DNA of 64,000 nt from Mermis nigrescens (GCA_036768485.1 JAVLUZ010000151.1:1869330-1933329); one strand, 5' to 3'; numbered from the stretch's first letter, positions 49,778 through 58,999 are shown. Notes: a model not told the origin generated them from the sequence alone. Numbers and translations: made by a program.

Positions 49778-50783
49778 TGTAGCATGGCGCTTTGCGCGTC
49801 ATAGTTTCCATCATATTAAAGAAATGTTGGACGTAACGCAAGTGATTTTGAACTCTTGAGCTTTCTTCTGCAGATACGCGTTCGCGTATGGCTTGTAAGT
49901 ACGCAGGGACTGCAACTTCCACATTTGGCGGTAAATTTTGAATATTCTGTGGTTGAATTGTTGCCACAGTAGTCGACACACCCGTCATGGCCATAGGTGC
50001 CGTAAAACGAGTTTCAGGTGCCAATGAAGTTGACATGCCTTGTGGCGCGGATTGGGACACGATTTGTGTGGACAATGCAGCTTGCTGTGTTTCCTGTGGT
50101 GGTAGCATGCGTTGTGCTGGCGGAGGCAAGCCTATGATATCCGACATGATAACGTCAGGGTTGGGTTGATGTTCTGCCAAATCCGGCTGAGAAGTTGGTA
50201 AAGGTAGTAACGACCCGAAACCCAAGGGTGCCTGCTGGTCCGCCGCAAGCAATTGTGGAGCAATTGGTTGCAAAATGGTAGTGGCCCCTTTTCACACCAA
50301 TGCAGTGCGTGTGGTACGCGGTGGCGACAAATTAGCTTGCCTTTTGGCCTCAGCATCCGATAATGCCATTACTAAACGCTTTGGAGACAAATCGGGTTCT
50401 TCCGAAGATACGGATTGTTCAACTCCAACCATAGGGGAATCAAATGGAATATCAGTTTGCAAAGAGATCGCAGAGGCTGGTGTACTTGTACTGGTTGGTT
50501 TGGATTTTGGTTCAGTGTTAGGCGCTCTAGCCGGGCCCGGTACTGTGCCGGCAACGGCCTGCAAACCTTGAACTTTTAAGTCGGGGTTATCAAAAACATT
50601 AGCATGGGCCAACGCTTCCGTTACAGAGGCAATGGTGGTGGCTGCGGCTATAGCCGCTGGTGGTTGCGGAGCTGGCGCATAAAACTCATCTATCGTGAGC
50701 AGCTCACCGCCGTCTGAATCAACGGTGACTTCAGTCGCCAAACTGGTCAACTGGCCCCGTGATGGCGTACGAGACAACGGCAT
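49677..50783 (-). pseudogene. ORF4, N-terminal Pro/Ala/Gln/Ser-rich region, one internal TGA
   Basis: One frame from MPLSRTPSRGQLTSLATEV to SRVQNHLRYVQHFFNMMETM, broken only by TGA at 50292-50294. The first 250 residues look disordered, and the last 110 look folded (LQAIRERVSAEESSRVQNHL, YIVPDVLHNLRTYLGEVKGT). Family unknown. It follows ORF3 after about 30 bases. The product name gag-like or structural would be a guess. Confidence 0.5.
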
Positions 50784-50811
50784 ACGCCATCTGGTTTTTA
50801 GTTTGCTAGCT

Positions 50812-51459
50812 TTAACTTGCGATTTCGTCGCCTTTAAATAAAATTGACATTGGTTTTCTATCCGCGGTAATGCGGTTATTTTGCGAGCAGCCTTCTATCA
50901 ATATGAAAACATTGATAGTGATCAAGGCATCCATCGCCAAATAATACTGCATATCACGAGTTAGCGTTAAACTCCACGCCTGCCCAAAATTATCCGGCGC
51001 GGTTGGATCGATATACATGTCAAAGAAAAATTCAGCCAAGCGCTTTAAAGTGTGTGAATGCGCTGTAATATGGTGACGGCGAGTGAACGTTCTCGCTAAA
51101 GGCTGTATATCGATAAAATTTGCACTAAATGGATCTTTCCAATGCCGTTGTTGTCGAATCTCGACATCAGGGATTGCCAAGATTTCTTCGAAAGTTGGAC
51201 CGTAAACATGAAAATACGCAAGTCTGTCTTGCGTTGGGTCGTAGCAGACCATAAATACGTTTGGTAAACGCGTTTCAAGCAGCTGATGTAGCCCAAACGG
51301 AGGTTTTGGGAACTTAGCAATGTCCCAACAGAACACGTGGCCGTTTGCGCTAGCAACTTGGACATAGCGTACGAATGGGCCATGGAGGTCCTGATAGGTA
51401 GGACATAGCTGCTGAAAACGCAAATCCCAAGTTTTGTAACTTCTGCCTTTATCGGTCAT
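50812..51459 (-). CDS. ORF3, DEDDy 3'-5' exonuclease domain
   Basis: 215 codons that follow Exo I in a shifted frame. The order matches RNase D/WRN-type exonucleases: LRFQQLCP, a strand pair RYVQVASANGHVFCWDI, LHQLLE helix, Exo II FMVCYDPTQDRLAYF (D78), a FIDIQPLAR strand, TLKRLAEFFFD helix, and Exo III LTRDMQYYLAMDALITI with Tyr173 and Asp177 spaced as Y-x3-D. With D-x-E upstream all four acidic residues and the Tyr are present. Such enzymes trim RNA or DNA 3' ends using two metal ions. Location between integrase and the element end is unusual. The assignment rests on motif reading, not a search. Confidence 0.7.
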   Translation of the reverse strand: MTDKGRSYKTWDLRFQQLCPTYQDLHGPFVRYVQVASANGHVFCWDIAKFPKPPFGLHQLLETRLPNVFMVCYDPTQDRLAYFHVYGPTFEEILAIPDVEIRQQRHWKDPFSANFIDIQPLARTFTRRHHITAHSHTLKRLAEFFFDMYIDPTAPDNFGQAWSLTLTRDMQYYLAMDALITINVFILIEGCSQNNRITADRKPMSILFKGDEIAS

Positions 51460-51913
51460 TCACAAATTCTGAGTCATAGCCCAAAAATAAGGTGCCATTT
51501 GTCATGTTTGATGGCTGAATTAAAGCCAAAATAGCCCCAAAAGACTGCTGGTCGTTGGTGATTAATACAGTCAGTAGAAGTCTCTTCTTTGACATGCGAA
51601 GGGTAGCCAAAGGGAATCTACCAAGACTGTTCTCCCACCAGAGCTCTTGGTCATTTATACGTCTACAATGATTTTTTGCCTCATGTGATGTTTTATACTC
51701 TATCATTTTTGCACTTAGTGAGTCTAGACCGCCAACGCGCTGGTCATCATTCTGTGGCAGCGGGTCTGGGAAATCCAACCCCCGCTCCAAAGCCATATCA
51801 GTCAAAGCCGAACGAAACTCATCTAGGGACGCGGGATTGCGCCCCTCAATTTTGAATCGGCGACCAGCTGCTGCCAGCAATGCCTCCTTGCTTGGGGTAC
51901 CTTCAGCAGCCAT
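51449..51913 (-). CDS. ORF3, N-terminal part with exonuclease motif I
   Basis: 154 codons from an ATG in good context (GACCCATGG) that overlaps the end of pol in another frame. The first 135 residues are unrecognised (MAAEGTPSKEALLAAAGRRF). Its end reads TNGTLFLGYDSEFVN, a D-x-E motif (D147, E149) as in Exo I of DEDD 3'-5' exonucleases. A frameshift near 51455 separates it from the rest of the domain. How it was translated in the intact element (own start or frameshift from pol) cannot be seen. Confidence 0.65.
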   Translation of the reverse strand: MAAEGTPSKEALLAAAGRRFKIEGRNPASLDEFRSALTDMALERGLDFPDPLPQNDDQRVGGLDSLSAKMIEYKTSHEAKNHCRRINDQELWWENSLGRFPLATLRMSKKRLLLTVLITNDQQSFGAILALIQPSNMTNGTLFLGYDSEFVNDR

Positions 51914-53835
51914 GGGTCTGCAAAAGGGAAAACATTAGATAATGGTACGGCATGTGCTGTTTTAGAACCATTTAATAAACGTATAGGCGCGCAGTCCTTA
52001 GCTTTTTGCTCCCTGCCCGGTAAGTCCTCAAAACTTATTACTACTGCCAGGGCAAGAGGGCGATGTGGTAATTTTACCAACACAAAATCGCCAGGGACAT
52101 ACGCGTGCTTTTCAACAATTAAATCTGAGTAGGGTAGTTTGGGCTCAGGCAAAAGTCTATTCCGGTGAACAAGATGAGTGATTAGAGGATTATAGACATA
52201 AGCGATTTTCGCAGTTTCAGGAGTAGGTAAGTCAATAATTTGGTACGGACCAACACGTTTAGGTGATAGTTTACCTATTTCAGGTTGAATTACTGAAGTA
52301 TTATTGAGGTAAACAATATCCGAGAGAGAAAAATTTGTTTGAGTTACGGATTTGTCATATTGAGATTTTTGCTGCTTACGCGCTTGAGCTAAATTTTTAG
52401 ACGCGATTTCATGTAGATCTTGTAAAGTCAGCTTTAAGTCAATGACATATTTTTCCACAACAGATGGTAAATTCGGATTCATCACAAAGTCATTTATGAG
52501 TAGAGTGTCAAGTGGAAATGCTGGTTCGCGACCATATAGCATTTCAAAAGGTGATATATTAGTTGATGATTGTGGAGTCGCGCGATATGCAAATAACGCG
52601 AATGGTAAGAATTGCTCCCAATCATACTGGGATCGCGCGCTCAGCTTAGACAATCCATCAATTAAGGTGCGATTGTAACGTTCCACCAACCCATCACACT
52701 GGGGGTGATATGGGGTTGTAAATATTTTTTGAACGTTTAATAGTTTACAGACTTCCGAAATTAGAGTAGATGTAAAATTTGACCCCTGATCTGTCAAAAA
52801 TTTTTTGGGAACTCCATAACGTGGGATAATTTCTCTTAGTAGCAAATTTGCAATTGTTGTTGCTTTTATGTCAGAAACTGCAAAAGCTTCCACGTATTTG
52901 GTAAAATAATCCATAAAAACTACAATTTGATCATTTCCGGAGGGGGATCGCGGCATATGCAAACAATCACACGCAATGAGTTCAAAAGGTGCGGATACTT
53001 CGATTGGTTGCAATGGAACAGATGTGGAATTTAATGCGACCTTACGTTGTAAGCACACATCACAATTCCGACACCATGCGATCACATCATTTTCCATGCG
53101 CGGCCACCAATAACGCATTTGAATGGCGGGCAAGATTTTGCATGATGAAAAATGAGCTCCGAATATAGAGTCATGAAATTTGGTTAATATAAAACGACGC
53201 AAAGATTTGGGTATAACAATTTGATGAACGACAGTTGGTGAACGTTTAGGTTGGAATCTACGAAAAAGTACATCGTTTATGAGAAAAAATTCGTCACGAT
53301 ATTTTTTCGTTGTTAAGTCATTCAACGCGATGCGAATTTTATGTAATTCGTCATCAGCACGTTGCTCTGCAAGTAAGCGCGCAGGTGTTAGCATTTTGGC
53401 TTTCTCAGCATCAGTAAGCAACATGCGTTCGCAAAATGTAGGTGGTTTAGGATTGATAGGGTCGATTGGCGCAGTAGAATTATTATTTTGCGCATTAGGA
53501 TGATTAATTGATGCATCAGGCGCATTATCGCGCGATCGGTCAGGTGGAACCGATTCATCATCTGATTCAGAGTCTTCCGATTCTAAATTTGCGATGTTAA
53601 CGACATTTTTGCGCTTGAGTTTATATTTGCGTTCTGCATGATCATATTTTGGGTGTCGTGAAAGAAGATCAGCTGCGCAGTTATATGCGCCGGGAACATA
53701 AACGATATCGTATTCATATTCTTGTAATTTGAGACCCCAACGGCGTAAACGACTCGATGGGTCTTTAACGTTTACTAGCCAAGTTAGTGCTTGATGATCA
53801 GTTTTGACAACAAATTTTTTACCGTAAAGATAGTG
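51823..53835 (-). CDS. pol: pol: RNase H end and integrase
   Basis: Same frame as the RT ORF after the single TGA. It begins HYLYGKKFVVKTDHQAL (RNase H) with VPGAYNCAADLLSRHP, then integrase: HHCC finger HDSIFGAH and CRNCDVC, catalytic core D (ACDCLHM), D (KFLTDQGSNFTS) and E (GLVERYNRTL) with 35 residues between the last two, and a C-terminal part with VGPYQIIDLP. It ends at 51823 after passing the start of ORF3 (91-base overlap). An internal ATG at 53422 is not thought to be a real start. Confidence 0.9.
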   Translation of the reverse strand, partial: HYLYGKKFVVKTDHQALTWLVNVKDPSSRLRRWGLKLQEYEYDIVYVPGAYNCAADLLSRHPKYDHAERKYKLKRKNVVNIANLESEDSESDDESVPPDRSRDNAPDASINHPNAQNNNSTAPIDPINPKPPTFCERMLLTDAEKAKMLTPARLLAEQRADDELHKIRIALNDLTTKKYRDEFFLINDVLFRRFQPKRSPTVVHQIVIPKSLRRFILTKFHDSIFGAHFSSCKILPAIQMRYWWPRMENDVIAWCRNCDVCLQRKVALNSTSVPLQPIEVSAPFELIACDCLHMPRSPSGNDQIVVFMDYFTKYVEAFAVSDIKATTIANLLLREIIPRYGVPKKFLTDQGSNFTSTLISEVCKLLNVQKIFTTPYHPQCDGLVERYNRTLIDGLSKLSARSQYDWEQFLPFALFAYRATPQSSTNISPFEMLYGREPAFPLDTLLINDFVMNPNLPSVVEKYVIDLKLTLQDLHEIASKNLAQARKQQKSQYDKSVTQTNFSLSDIVYLNNTSVIQPEIGKLSPKRVGPYQIIDLPTPETAKIAYVYNPLITHLVHRNRLLPEPKLPYSDLIVEKHAYVPGDFVLVKLPHRPLALAVVISFEDLPGREQKAKDCAPIRLLNGSKTAHAVPLSNVFPFADPWLLKVPQARRHCWQQLVADSKLRGAIPRP

Positions 53836-55617
53836 TCAATAATGCTTGATGGCCCACACTACCGCTAACGCTTCCTTTTCCGAAGTAGCATAGTTACATT
53901 TGGCAGAATTTAGCACGCAACTAGCGTAGCCAAGAATAAAACGACTTTTAGATGGTAAGTGTTTTTGGGTCAAAATAGCACCTAACGCATAATTGCTTGC
54001 GTCAGTTGTTAAGATAAATTGGTGCTCATCGTCGAATTTTGGTAGTTGCAAAATAGGTGGAGATGTAAATGCTTTTTTCAGAAGCTCAAAGGCGGTTTGG
54101 TGTTTGGCCTTCCAGCAAAATTCGACATCTTTACGAAGAAGATGGAATAACGGTTTAGCGATTTTAGCGAGATCTTTAACGAATTTTTTAAACCATTGGA
54201 CTAGGCCAAGGAATTTCTGCAAAGATTTAACGGTTTTTGGTACGGGAAACGAGATTAAATCTGCGACTTTGGACATGTCAGGAGCGATGCCCATTGCACT
54301 TATGCTGTGACCAAGAAATTTTACCTCGGCATGTGCAAGATGGCATTTATCAGGTTTTACCCGTAAGTTTGCGTTTTTTAGAGCAATAAAGACATTTTCA
54401 AGATCTTTTAAATGTTCTTTAAAAGTGCGCGAAAAAATAATTATGTCATCGATGTAAACGAGACAAGATTTCCAATTTAGACCTGCGAGCACGAGCTCCA
54501 TTAGTCTTTGGAAATCTGCGGGCGCATTTTTTAAACCGAAAGGTAAAACTTTAAATTCACAGTGGCCAACAGGGCATATAAATGCGGTTTTTTCGCGAGA
54601 TTTATCATCAAGATGAATTTGCCAGTAACCAGATTTTAAATCTAACGTGCTAAAATATGCAGCATTGCCTAAAGTGTCGAAATAATTGTCTAATTGTGGA
54701 AGAGGATAAACTTGCGTTTTAGCTACATCATTTAACCGTCGATAATCGACGACCGGCCTAAGGGAACCGTCCTTTTTTCCTATGAGAAATAGTGGACTTG
54801 CCCATGGGCTGGTTGTAGGTCGAATAATTTTGTCTGCAAGCATTTCATTTATAATTTTTTGCATAGATTCTCTTCTAGAGTGTTCAACACGATAAGTTTT
54901 TCCAACAACGGGCGGATTATCCCCTGTATCAATATGATGTTTCATCAAAGGGGTACGTCCGAGAGGTTCATTTTTTAGAGCAATAATTGAGTCGTATTTT
55001 AAACAGAGTTCACGAATTTGTTGCTGTTGTCGAGAATCAACGGCGGAGCCGTTTAAAGCTTTATTTATTGATGCAAAAAGTTCTGGTGTCCTATCATCAA
55101 AGTTTGAGACATGTGACACGACTTTGGCATCAGAGGTTAAAGAACCTATTATTTCACCAGAGTCAATGCGAATTGGTGCTTTAGAGATGTTACAAACGCG
55201 AACAGGTATTATAGGTTGTGAAGCATCGACTATAGATGGAGCAACAAAAAGTGAAGTTTTTTCCATAAAGTCGGGATTTGGTTCAAATAATGCGAAATCA
55301 AAATTGCAAGAGCCATGACTTATATAGCCAGGTGTAATTACTTCGTGCCTAGGTTGTATTATAACAGGCTCAGGTAAGGAAACATGCACACACACAACAC
55401 CAGAGGTAGTTGTGTAGGATTTTGCGCGAAATTGCAATTTTTCATGAGATGAGAGTAAATTAATCTTTATGCCGTTTATAAAAGCACAGCGCTCAATAGG
55501 ATTAACCCACATGAGTGCGGATTCGCAAAAATCATATCCTAAGAGCATGTCTTCCAGCAAGTGATCAATTATAGATACTGAAGTGGAGATAGATTGTTCC
55601 GCGATACTGAGAGTCAT
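53836..55617 (-). CDS. pol: pol: protease end, reverse transcriptase, RNase H start
   Basis: 593 codons. Protease C-terminus (LEDMLLGYDF), then a Ty3/gypsy RT: palm start SPWASPLFLIGKKDGSLRPV, LDLKSGYWQI, FKVLPFGLKNAPADFQRLM, catalytic VYIDDIIIFS (about residue 386), and VKFLGHSISAMGIAPD. RNase H follows with FILTTDASNYALGAIL (first Asp) and SEKEALAVVWAIKHY (Glu). The frame ends at TGA 53836-53838, where the family usually has Arg before HYLYG, so a CGA to TGA change is likely. RNA-templated DNA synthesis and template removal would be its role. Confidence 0.9.
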   Translation of the reverse strand: MTLSIAEQSISTSVSIIDHLLEDMLLGYDFCESALMWVNPIERCAFINGIKINLLSSHEKLQFRAKSYTTTSGVVCVHVSLPEPVIIQPRHEVITPGYISHGSCNFDFALFEPNPDFMEKTSLFVAPSIVDASQPIIPVRVCNISKAPIRIDSGEIIGSLTSDAKVVSHVSNFDDRTPELFASINKALNGSAVDSRQQQQIRELCLKYDSIIALKNEPLGRTPLMKHHIDTGDNPPVVGKTYRVEHSRRESMQKIINEMLADKIIRPTTSPWASPLFLIGKKDGSLRPVVDYRRLNDVAKTQVYPLPQLDNYFDTLGNAAYFSTLDLKSGYWQIHLDDKSREKTAFICPVGHCEFKVLPFGLKNAPADFQRLMELVLAGLNWKSCLVYIDDIIIFSRTFKEHLKDLENVFIALKNANLRVKPDKCHLAHAEVKFLGHSISAMGIAPDMSKVADLISFPVPKTVKSLQKFLGLVQWFKKFVKDLAKIAKPLFHLLRKDVEFCWKAKHQTAFELLKKAFTSPPILQLPKFDDEHQFILTTDASNYALGAILTQKHLPSKSRFILGYASCVLNSAKCNYATSEKEALAVVWAIKHY

Positions 55618-55803
55618 ATTTACTTTATAACGAACTACTGCGGTGATTTCGCCTATGCCATGTATAACTTGTCAGACTTGTTTAGGTGGTAAATTAAAAC
55701 CTAGCCGTAAAAATGCAGATGTGATCATCATGGTGACCTGTGACCCCATATCAATGAGAGCGGGTACATCAACGCCATGAACTTTAATAAGAATAGTGGG
55801 CAA
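55618..55803 (-). pseudogene. retropepsin-type aspartic protease, N-terminal part
   Basis: Frame continuous with the RT ORF: VDVPALIDMGSQVTMMI is the active-site loop, at 55741-55752 reading D-M-G-S where D-T/S-G-A/S is usual. A TGA at 55672-55674 interrupts the frame. The flap and C-terminal motif (LEDMLLGYDF) lie in the downstream ORF. Confidence 0.65.
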
Positions 55804-56409
55804 ATTTGTCCCATAGGAATATTAGAGTCTATGATTTTAGTTGGAGATAAATTGAGTTTTTCATAAGTCGCGAGACGTCTCTGTAGGCGTTCGTACTCTT
55901 CTAGAAATTCTTGTGACGCGAAAAAATTAGGGTGCGCGCTAGCCTCTGGCCCTTTTGCAGTAACCATGTTTACATCATGAGGAGATGTAAGGGTTGGCTG
56001 CGGTGGGGGCGCATTCATGGTGGGTTGGTTATCTGCAGTATTTGTGACATATGGGCGATTAAAATTGTTGTCGCTGCGGTAATTGGAGTTATAATATGTA
56101 CCACGCTGTTCGTTTGGGAATTGCACAAAAGGTGTATTTTGTTGCAATTGATTATTATGACGATTATCATAACGCGAATTTTGATAATTGGCATGCGAAT
56201 TTTGGTAATAATCATTACGATTTTGCCTATAATTCGGTCGTGCTTGCTTATGTTCAAAGCGGTTATCATTATTCGCTTAGTTAGATGAACGATGTTGACT
56301 AGAGTTACGATATCGTGATTGATATTGATGTCTATTTTGCGAATTTGAACGCGACGGCGAACGATTTTGAAGCAAGAAGAACGCAACTGGCTGCGATTGC
56401 GAGCCATAG
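55804..56409 (-). pseudogene. gag-pol linker, Asn/Gln/Arg/Tyr-rich
   Basis: One frame reads low-complexity NRNDYYQNSHANYQ-type sequence, broken by a TAA near 56276, then an open 139-codon frame (55728-56147) continues with FPNEQRGTYYNSNYRSD and a charged helix QEFLEEYERLQRRLATYEKL. Other frames in this segment are shadows. Confidence 0.5.
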
Positions 56410-56857
56410 AGTTGTTATTTTGTTCGGGTTGGGTATTATAATTAGCATTATTAGACGCTTCTTGTCTCTGACGCGTAAAACATTCCTCATAAATGTGACC
56501 TATGCGCTTGCAAAAGGTTTAATATTTACGAGAGGAACTTTCTGGCTTCTCAGCACGCGACGAGCAATGAAACGTTCTATGACGCGAACGATCTGAATCA
56601 TTCTGGTTAGACGCGCGAGGAGTATCTTTAGGCACTGCGCTGCCTACGGGAGCAGCTGTTACCGATACATATGGTGTTAATGCTTTTTTCTCCTCAAATT
56701 CCTTATTAGCAAATTCAGCGCTTAGCGCATTGTCCAAAAATTCAGCTAATGATGCTCTAGGCTTTTTGTGATATGCCTCTTTTGAAATATGCGGTAATAA
56801 ACCTTCTTTTAATTGATGTCGCATCAAATTATTGAAATGGTGCAGAGTCAACTTCAA
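56410..56857 (-). pseudogene. gag: gag, C-terminal capsid and zinc knuckle with stop codon
   Basis: The reading runs through SLAEFLDNALSAEFANKEFE and an Arg/Ser/His-rich linker to a TAA at 56519-56521. In the same frame the next codons give FCKRIGHIYEEC, the second Cys, His and third Cys of a C-x2-C-x4-H-x4-C knuckle. The stop occupies the position of the first Cys. This knuckle binds RNA in intact elements. Confidence 0.6.
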
Positions 56858-57390
56858 GATAAGGGTCAGATTTTATTAATTCTTCGCGAAGCAAAAGGTA
56901 ATAAGCTTTAACCAATTCATTAGGCTGCTGTTTATGTGTCAGAAAACGAGTGAAAAGTGCAACAGTGTCCATTGGACAAAATTCGGCTATTAGCGCTTGT
57001 TTAGTTTTTGAATAAGATTGTTGTATGTCAGCAGGTAACAAACGGTATAAACGTGAAGCGTAGGGATCTAGAAATCCAGTCATAAATTTTAGACGATCAG
57101 CTTTGTCAATATCATAGGTATTGGCAAGTGATTCAAATTCTGCAAAATATGCTTTTATATCTGTTTTATCACCATCAAAAAATTTTTTATTTGCAATTGC
57201 AATTTGCATTTGCGCCATGAATGGTCCACAATTCAAGGAATCAGTGAGATGCAATTTACCACGCGAGCCTTCAGATGAAGAATCTGAACTATAACAATGA
57301 CGTTGTTGGCGCGATCTACCTTTGTGACACAAACGACGGCTGCACGGGCGATCATAACTATTTGATGAGCTTTCGTCAGAAAATTTTACA
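56829..57390 (-). pseudogene. gag: gag, capsid region (retrotransposon gag domain)
   Basis: Open in one frame with MAQMQIAIANKKFFDGDKTD, AYFAEFESLANTYDIDKADR and LIAEFCPMDTVALFTRFLTH, the pattern of the retrotrans_gag family (capsid-forming). Only non-ATG starts exist, which fits an internal piece of a frameshifted gag. It ends by frameshift near 56850. Confidence 0.65.
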
Positions 57391-57396
57391 TGACGT

Positions 57397-58308
57397 CTAT
57401 TCAGGGAGAGGTGCAGATTCGTTTTGCAAATTTGCAGGTTCGTTATTAATGCCAGATAAATTTATCTCAACAAGTTGCGTTTCGATATTAGAAGAATGCA
57501 AAATAGGATTATTAGGTGGTATTTCCACATTCACGGGATTAGGTACATAATTATTTCGAAAAATTTCTCCTTGAGGTGGAAAATATTGCAGCGGTGGTGG
57601 GTTTAACTGCTGCTGCAAATCCGCATTCGAAGAATTAGGTACGAAGGAAGGCGCATTACAATTTAAAGACAGCAACGGCCGAGATCGTGATGTCTGCAAA
57701 ATTGGTACCGGCGGCTGCAAAATTTTAGGTATATTTTCCGAAAAACCCGAGTTTTGCACTGATTGCAAACCCGTGTTTAAAGGATTTTGTGATAAATTAG
57801 ATATCTCAGACGCGCGATTTGTACAACTTTGAGTGATATTTTCTGGAATAGCTTCCGTAGGTGAGCATGAATTAGATGCGCTGTTGCCAGTGGACAACAA
57901 TGAAGATGCACAATGCATACTTTGCGCACGATTCGCACTTTGCACATTAAATTCAGAAAAATTTGCGCTTTCGATTGAGTGGTTAACGCGCTCAGATGGA
58001 TTATTTTCAATGCGATTCGAAGCTGGTTGGGGTTTAAGCATAGTGCTTAGTTCCAGATGCAGTTTACGCATTTCATCCGCATTTTCCTTTTTATCTTGAT
58101 TTATGCGTGTAGAAAGATCCGAAAATTGCAAATGAATAGCTTGTAACACTTTTAGAATAAGATCATTAGTCACATTAGCACTAGCACAATCTTTGTCGGC
58201 ATTTCTGCTATGACTATGATTACTTTCTATGTCAGAATCGGGATTTTTGTGCTCCGAACTGGTTTCAGGATTATTTGCCGTGTTAACAGTAGTCGTATTA
58301 TCAATCAT
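57397..58308 (-). CDS. gag: gag, N-terminal region
   Basis: 303 codons from ATG (MIDNTTTVNTANN). Hydrophilic, very rich in Asn, Ser and Pro, with one possible amphipathic helix (LILKVLQAIHLQFSDLSTRI). No conserved domain recognised in this part. It ends at a TAG, while the next gag segment reads on in another frame through the same DNA, so a one-base indel lies near 57400. Confidence 0.6.
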   Translation of the reverse strand: MIDNTTTVNTANNPETSSEHKNPDSDIESNHSHSRNADKDCASANVTNDLILKVLQAIHLQFSDLSTRINQDKKENADEMRKLHLELSTMLKPQPASNRIENNPSERVNHSIESANFSEFNVQSANRAQSMHCASSLLSTGNSASNSCSPTEAIPENITQSCTNRASEISNLSQNPLNTGLQSVQNSGFSENIPKILQPPVPILQTSRSRPLLSLNCNAPSFVPNSSNADLQQQLNPPPLQYFPPQGEIFRNNYVPNPVNVEIPPNNPILHSSNIETQLVEINLSGINNEPANLQNESAPLPE

Positions 58309-58349
58309 TGTATGATTTGATGAATTATCAATGTTAGGGTCCGATCTAC

Positions 58350-58878
58350 TTTGTCAGGACGGCCAAGGGACTGACGACAGTGATGACGCCGATAGCTGCG
58401 CAAGTGTTGAATATTAATGAATTGCGCAGTTAGGGTCAATGTGTATTTGATGGCGGAAGACAAAATATGTGACTTAAGGCAGCCGTTGAAGAAGCGAGGC
58501 AAAAAGCGAAATACGTGAGGGATCGACGAAAGCGATCTGAGTGAATTTCGTTTCTTGCCTAATTTAGCTCTTTCGTTTGTTGCCTGATGGCACGTAGCCC
58601 ATCAAGTATTTAAGTCGCGTGTTTTATTCATTAGGGGGCTTCGTTCGTCTTTGATTAGAGGTTCGTCTTTGGTCTTTGATTCGATTGGTTTCTGAGTCGG
58701 TTTTGAGTTAGTCTTCTATTCGTGTTTTTGTGATTAATAAAACGTGTGTTGGAATACTCTCGGTACTTACCACATAAGTCTTAACCTTAAGACCTCCGAA
58801 CTAGCTGAAGTCCCCGACCGCAACTCAGCCCCCCACACCTAAACCACGACCGTAACAAGAGGCGCGGACCATAACAAG
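58350..58878 (+). mobile_element. probable 5' LTR of the rightward retroelement
   Basis: TATTTAAG at 58607-58614 (promoter), AATAAA at 58736-58741 (poly(A) signal) and a following tRNA primer site in the order of a U3-R-U5. The start is uncertain (a TGTCAGGACG at 58352 is a candidate) and the matching 3' LTR is outside the window. Confidence 0.5.
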
Positions 58879-58896
58879 TGGCGAGACATCGACAGT
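58879..58896 (+). other. primer binding site, tRNA-type
   Basis: TGGCGAGACATCGACAGT directly after the LTR. TGG is the complement of a tRNA CCA end, and TGGCGA starts resemble the arginine-tRNA type sites of insect gypsy-like elements. The exact tRNA is not established. Confidence 0.45.
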
Positions 58897-58999
58897 GGTT
58901 AAGCCAAGGTAAGGAAAACCGAGTGTTTTGACTTAGTTTATTTGTGTGTTCATTTACTGACAGGGTGTGAGGGAAATTCCCCATACATCCGCTCTAAAA

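Larger units (their letters stand above)
47824..58308 (-). mobile_element. Ty3/gypsy-type LTR retrotransposon with an exonuclease ORF, decayed
   Basis: Read right to left: gag, nucleocapsid, protease, reverse transcriptase, RNase H, integrase (the Ty3/gypsy order), then an exonuclease-like ORF3 and a long ORF4. The element is damaged by nonsense codons and frameshifts at several places but pol is nearly complete. I did not find its LTRs: the left side is broken by a D1 insertion at 47562-47822, and on the right a plus-strand LTR begins within about 50 bases of the gag start. The plus-strand element may have inserted here and moved the 5' LTR beyond the window. Confidence 0.85.

Noticed and set aside
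58305..58502. 65-codon minus-strand frame upstream of the leftward gag
   Set aside because: Overlaps the plus-strand LTR, and no feature supports it.
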